Part shown: positions 62,100 through 64,000 of the stretch, piece after piece
Position numbering within the stretch: position 1 is the first letter of the stretch
Layout: the number at the start of each line of letters is the position of its first letter
Assembly: GCF_004342625.1 (NCBI RefSeq)
Contig: NZ_SMAH01000004.1
Coordinates: 124,001-188,000 of the forward strand
Reading direction: 5' to 3'
DNA length: 64,000 bases
Source: Tepidimonas ignava
Lineage (GTDB): Bacteria > Pseudomonadota > Gammaproteobacteria > Burkholderiales > Burkholderiaceae_C
The notes under the pieces: model-generated
The model's input: the letters and a program-made list of their open reading frames with translations, nothing else
What the model was told of the DNA's origin: nothing
Database searches by the model: none
Made by a program: the position numbers and the translations under genes

Positions 62100-62639
62100 C
62101 TATCGCTGCCACGCCCGCCTCAACTGCTCGGCGAATCGCCGCTCAACCACCCTGCTCACCGTCTCGCGCATGCCCATGCGCGCCTTCACCGGCTGCGCGC
62201 GCTTGAGCATCCACAACGGCTGCACGTCCCGCCCCTGGCGCTTGAGCACCATGCCTTTTCGGATGAAGACGCCGCGCTCTTTGAGCATCCGCCCAGGCCA
62301 CAGGCGCTTGGGCACCACCTGGGAGCGGGCGATGTTGGCAATCGGCCCCAGGGGGATGGCGTTCTTGCCCACGCGCAGCCCGCCCACTTCCTGCCAGACC
62401 ATGAACGCATCGCGGCTGCCGACTGCGGCCTTGAGGCCCTTGGCATCGGCGGGCCTGGCCTGGATGCCCTGGACGACCCACGGCCGGCGCAGCGTAAAGC
62501 GCTGGGGAAGCTCCTGCCTGACCGCATCGCGCGCATCCAGCGCCGTCTTGGTCAGCGCCCGCGCCAGCGCCTGCGGCAGGCGGCGGGAGACTTGCGCCGA
62601 GAGCGCCTTGGCGTCCAGCGTGGCGGTGAGGCGGATCAT
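62100..62639 (-). CDS. Basic phage protein, gp10-like
   Basis: This 179-residue basic protein starts MIRLTATLDAKALSAQVSRR, with LARALTKTALDARDAVRQEL. The pattern resembles HK97 gp10-like tail connector proteins, but the link is weak. It lies among right-end genes. Confidence 0.45.
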   Translation of the reverse strand: MIRLTATLDAKALSAQVSRRLPQALARALTKTALDARDAVRQELPQRFTLRRPWVVQGIQARPADAKGLKAAVGSRDAFMVWQEVGGLRVGKNAIPLGPIANIARSQVVPKRLWPGRMLKERGVFIRKGMVLKRQGRDVQPLWMLKRAQPVKARMGMRETVSRVVERRFAEQLRRAWQR

Positions 62640-62824
62640 GCCGCCTTGCGTCTCGTCTGCCGCGCCTGCGGCTCGGGCTTGGCTTCGCTCTGGGCTTGCC
62701 CCAGCGCCACGGCCGAGCCCATCGCGATGAGCGCGCGCGCTGCCTCCTCGGGCAGCTCCAGGCGCAACCCAGCCGGCAGGTGGCGCTGCTCAAGCCAGAC
62801 GGGACGATGAATCAGCACCTGCAT
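62636..62824 (-). CDS. Small phage protein
   Basis: This 62-residue protein starts MQVLIHRPVWLEQRHLPAGL at ATG 62824, with a GGAGG site six bases before. It overlaps the next gene by four bases. Not recognised. Confidence 0.5.
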   Translation of the reverse strand: MQVLIHRPVWLEQRHLPAGLRLELPEEAARALIAMGSAVALGQAQSEAKPEPQARQTRRKAA

Positions 62825-62843
62825 GGCAGGCCTCCAAAGCAAA

Positions 62844-62874
62844 GCGCCCGCTCGGGCTTCAGCCCTGCGGGCGC
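62844..62874 (-). terminator. Terminator-like hairpin
   Basis: GCGCCCGC pairs with GCGGGCGC (outer 8 bp) and GGGCT with AGCCC inside. On the minus strand TTTGCTTT follows. It sits before the small gene start, so it may attenuate read-through. Confidence 0.55.
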
Positions 62875-62921
62875 AGTAAGGGATGGTACTGTCCAAAGCA
62901 TACTTGCGTGAAACGCCCCTG

Positions 62922-63446
62922 TCAAGGCCTGTAGCCGTAGTGCCGGCACAGCATGGCCAGGCCCGCGATGAGCGCGCCCATGCCGGTGTGCTGGGTCAGC
63001 AAGTAGCCGCTCCAGGCGGCTCTTTGCACCCACTCGCGCACCGACATGCCAAGGCCCACCACGTGCCAGAGGCCCGACCCCGCGGGCGACGTTGCGCCGC
63101 CAGCGGCATCCAGCGCCTCGCGCACGGCAAGCGCCGCCGCTGCGCTTCTTTGCGCGATGCCATCGCTCAAGCGCGTGCCCGCGGGCAGCCCATCGAGGCG
63201 CGGGCTGGCATATCCCGAGCGAAAGGCCCGCAGGAAGTCCTCCTGGAACTGCCGGCCCGCATCGTGCATGCCCTGCGAGATCGTGCCGGCCTTGAGCATC
63301 AGCCCCAGCGTGTCCACCGTCCGGTAGTGCCGCACGCGGCCCCACTCGGCGTCTTCCTCCTCCACGAAGACGGCCGCGCCGCCTGGGCGCAGCAGCACGT
63401 CGCCGGGCTCGGGCTCGGCCTTGGGGCGCTCAGCTGCGCGGCTCAT
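62922..63446 (-). CDS. DUF6456-like phage protein
   Basis: This 174-residue mainly helical protein resembles DUF6456-type proteins, with RQFQEDFLRAFRSGYASP and GMSVREWVQRAAWSGYLL and the ending LAMLCRHYGY. Related proteins occur in phage and host loci with unknown role. The N-terminus (EPGDVLLRPGGAAVFVEEE) is a small beta module. Confidence 0.6.
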   Translation of the reverse strand: MSRAAERPKAEPEPGDVLLRPGGAAVFVEEEDAEWGRVRHYRTVDTLGLMLKAGTISQGMHDAGRQFQEDFLRAFRSGYASPRLDGLPAGTRLSDGIAQRSAAAALAVREALDAAGGATSPAGSGLWHVVGLGMSVREWVQRAAWSGYLLTQHTGMGALIAGLAMLCRHYGYRP

Positions 63447-63852
63447 GCGCCTGCCTCCACAGAAGCTCGCGCGCCACCGCCGCCCAGGCCTCTGGGGTGG
63501 TCTGCGCCGCCCACTGGGGCTCGACCCACATGTGCGCGGACTGCATCGTCAGCAGCACGGAGATCGGCCACATCACGCGCCACGGATGGTAGTTGGCGCG
63601 GAAGAACAGCGCCGGAATGCCGCCATCGCGCTGCGCCTGCTCCACCGCCTGCGCCCAGGCGCGGTTGACCTCGTGCGGCACCAGCAGGCTCCAGCGCTTG
63701 ACCTCGATCGTCCAGCCCGGCACCCCCAGGATGTCGCTGTCGCCGTCGTGCTGGCGCACGCGGCGGCTGGCGCTGACCCCCAGCAGGTCGCTGATGATGG
63801 CGGCGACTTCGCGCTCGCCTCGTTTGCCTTTGTCGCGGCTCAAGGCTCCCAC
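63430..63852 (-). CDS. PD-(D/E)XK-type nuclease, resolvase-like
   Basis: This 140-residue protein starts MGALSRDKGKRGEREVAAII and has DSDILGVPGWTIEVKRW, where D and EVK fit a PD-(D/E)XK nuclease like Holliday-junction resolvases of phages. It would handle replication intermediates. It overlaps the DUF6456-like gene by 17 bases. Confidence 0.75.
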   Translation of the reverse strand: MGALSRDKGKRGEREVAAIISDLLGVSASRRVRQHDGDSDILGVPGWTIEVKRWSLLVPHEVNRAWAQAVEQAQRDGGIPALFFRANYHPWRVMWPISVLLTMQSAHMWVEPQWAAQTTPEAWAAVARELLWRQAHEPRS

Positions 63853-64000
63853 TTGAGTTCCTCCTGTTGCGGGTTCTGAGGGGCTGCAAGGCGTTTTTTG
63901 GGGTGGGCGGCTACCACCCTACCTGCCCCCTCCACAAAATCGCTCCTAGGGCCTTTTAGGCCAGTTTGCGGGCATGTTTGTGGCGCAGGCTCGATCAGCT

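Overview
The window is a high-GC chromosome segment of a betaproteobacterium, most likely a Burkholderiales member close to Comamonadaceae. This is inferred from GC-rich codon use and the neighbourhood resB/ccsB (system II cytochrome c maturation), cytochrome c4, engB, an LpxL-like acyltransferase beside metK, and an rfbBDAC operon. No sequence search was possible, so the taxon is an inference.

Region 1 (1-11.8 kb) is housekeeping. ccsB (cut by the window edge) and resB run leftward, with a cytochrome c4 gene behind them. engB and an epoxide-hydrolase-like gene run rightward, a lipid A type acyltransferase runs leftward, and metK runs rightward with a structured leader. The four dTDP-L-rhamnose genes follow in the order rfbB-rfbD-rfbA-rfbC on the minus strand.

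Region 2 (11.8-28.2 kb) is a decayed accessory island. It holds a degraded IS5-type element with a 142-bp MITE in its outer end, an IS256-type transposase remnant, a frameshifted glycosyltransferase, and a 5'-truncated methyltransferase. It also holds two intact-looking toxin-antitoxin pairs (FitAB/VapBC type and AbrB plus RelE-like), an HUH replication endonuclease, and an XRE plus ImmA/IrrE pair beside an unknown gene. An AbiE system has its toxin gene broken by a 28-bp tandem duplication. A 5'-truncated RTX/S-layer-like protein gene and two coiled-coil proteins of DUF3782 type complete it. The broken glycosyltransferase, methyltransferase and S-layer-like genes may be the remains of one surface-layer locus.

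Region 3 (28.3-64 kb, running past the window edge) is a prophage with a chimeric plan. A tyrosine integrase lies at the left end, beside the lysis genes. Read on the minus strand from right to left, the late genes start with a lambda-type head module: small terminase, large terminase, gpW, portal, S49 protease with an internal scaffold start, decoration protein, major capsid and FII-like connector. A P2-type contractile tail follows: tail completion protein, gpV, PAAR, gp25/W, J, I, fibres, sheath, tube, E/E', tape measure, U, X and D. Holin, GH108 lysozyme and a second holin end the series. E/E' carries a canonical -1 frameshift heptamer.

Cargo interrupts this plan. Two tandem ParB-methyltransferase paralogues and a five-gene plus-strand cassette separate the two terminase genes. 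A secreted thermonuclease lies in the head-tail junction. An overlapping ImmA/IrrE plus two-membrane-protein operon with palindromic operator candidates lies near the right end and is the best candidate for an undescribed system. No tRNA, rRNA, CRISPR array or attachment site could be identified.
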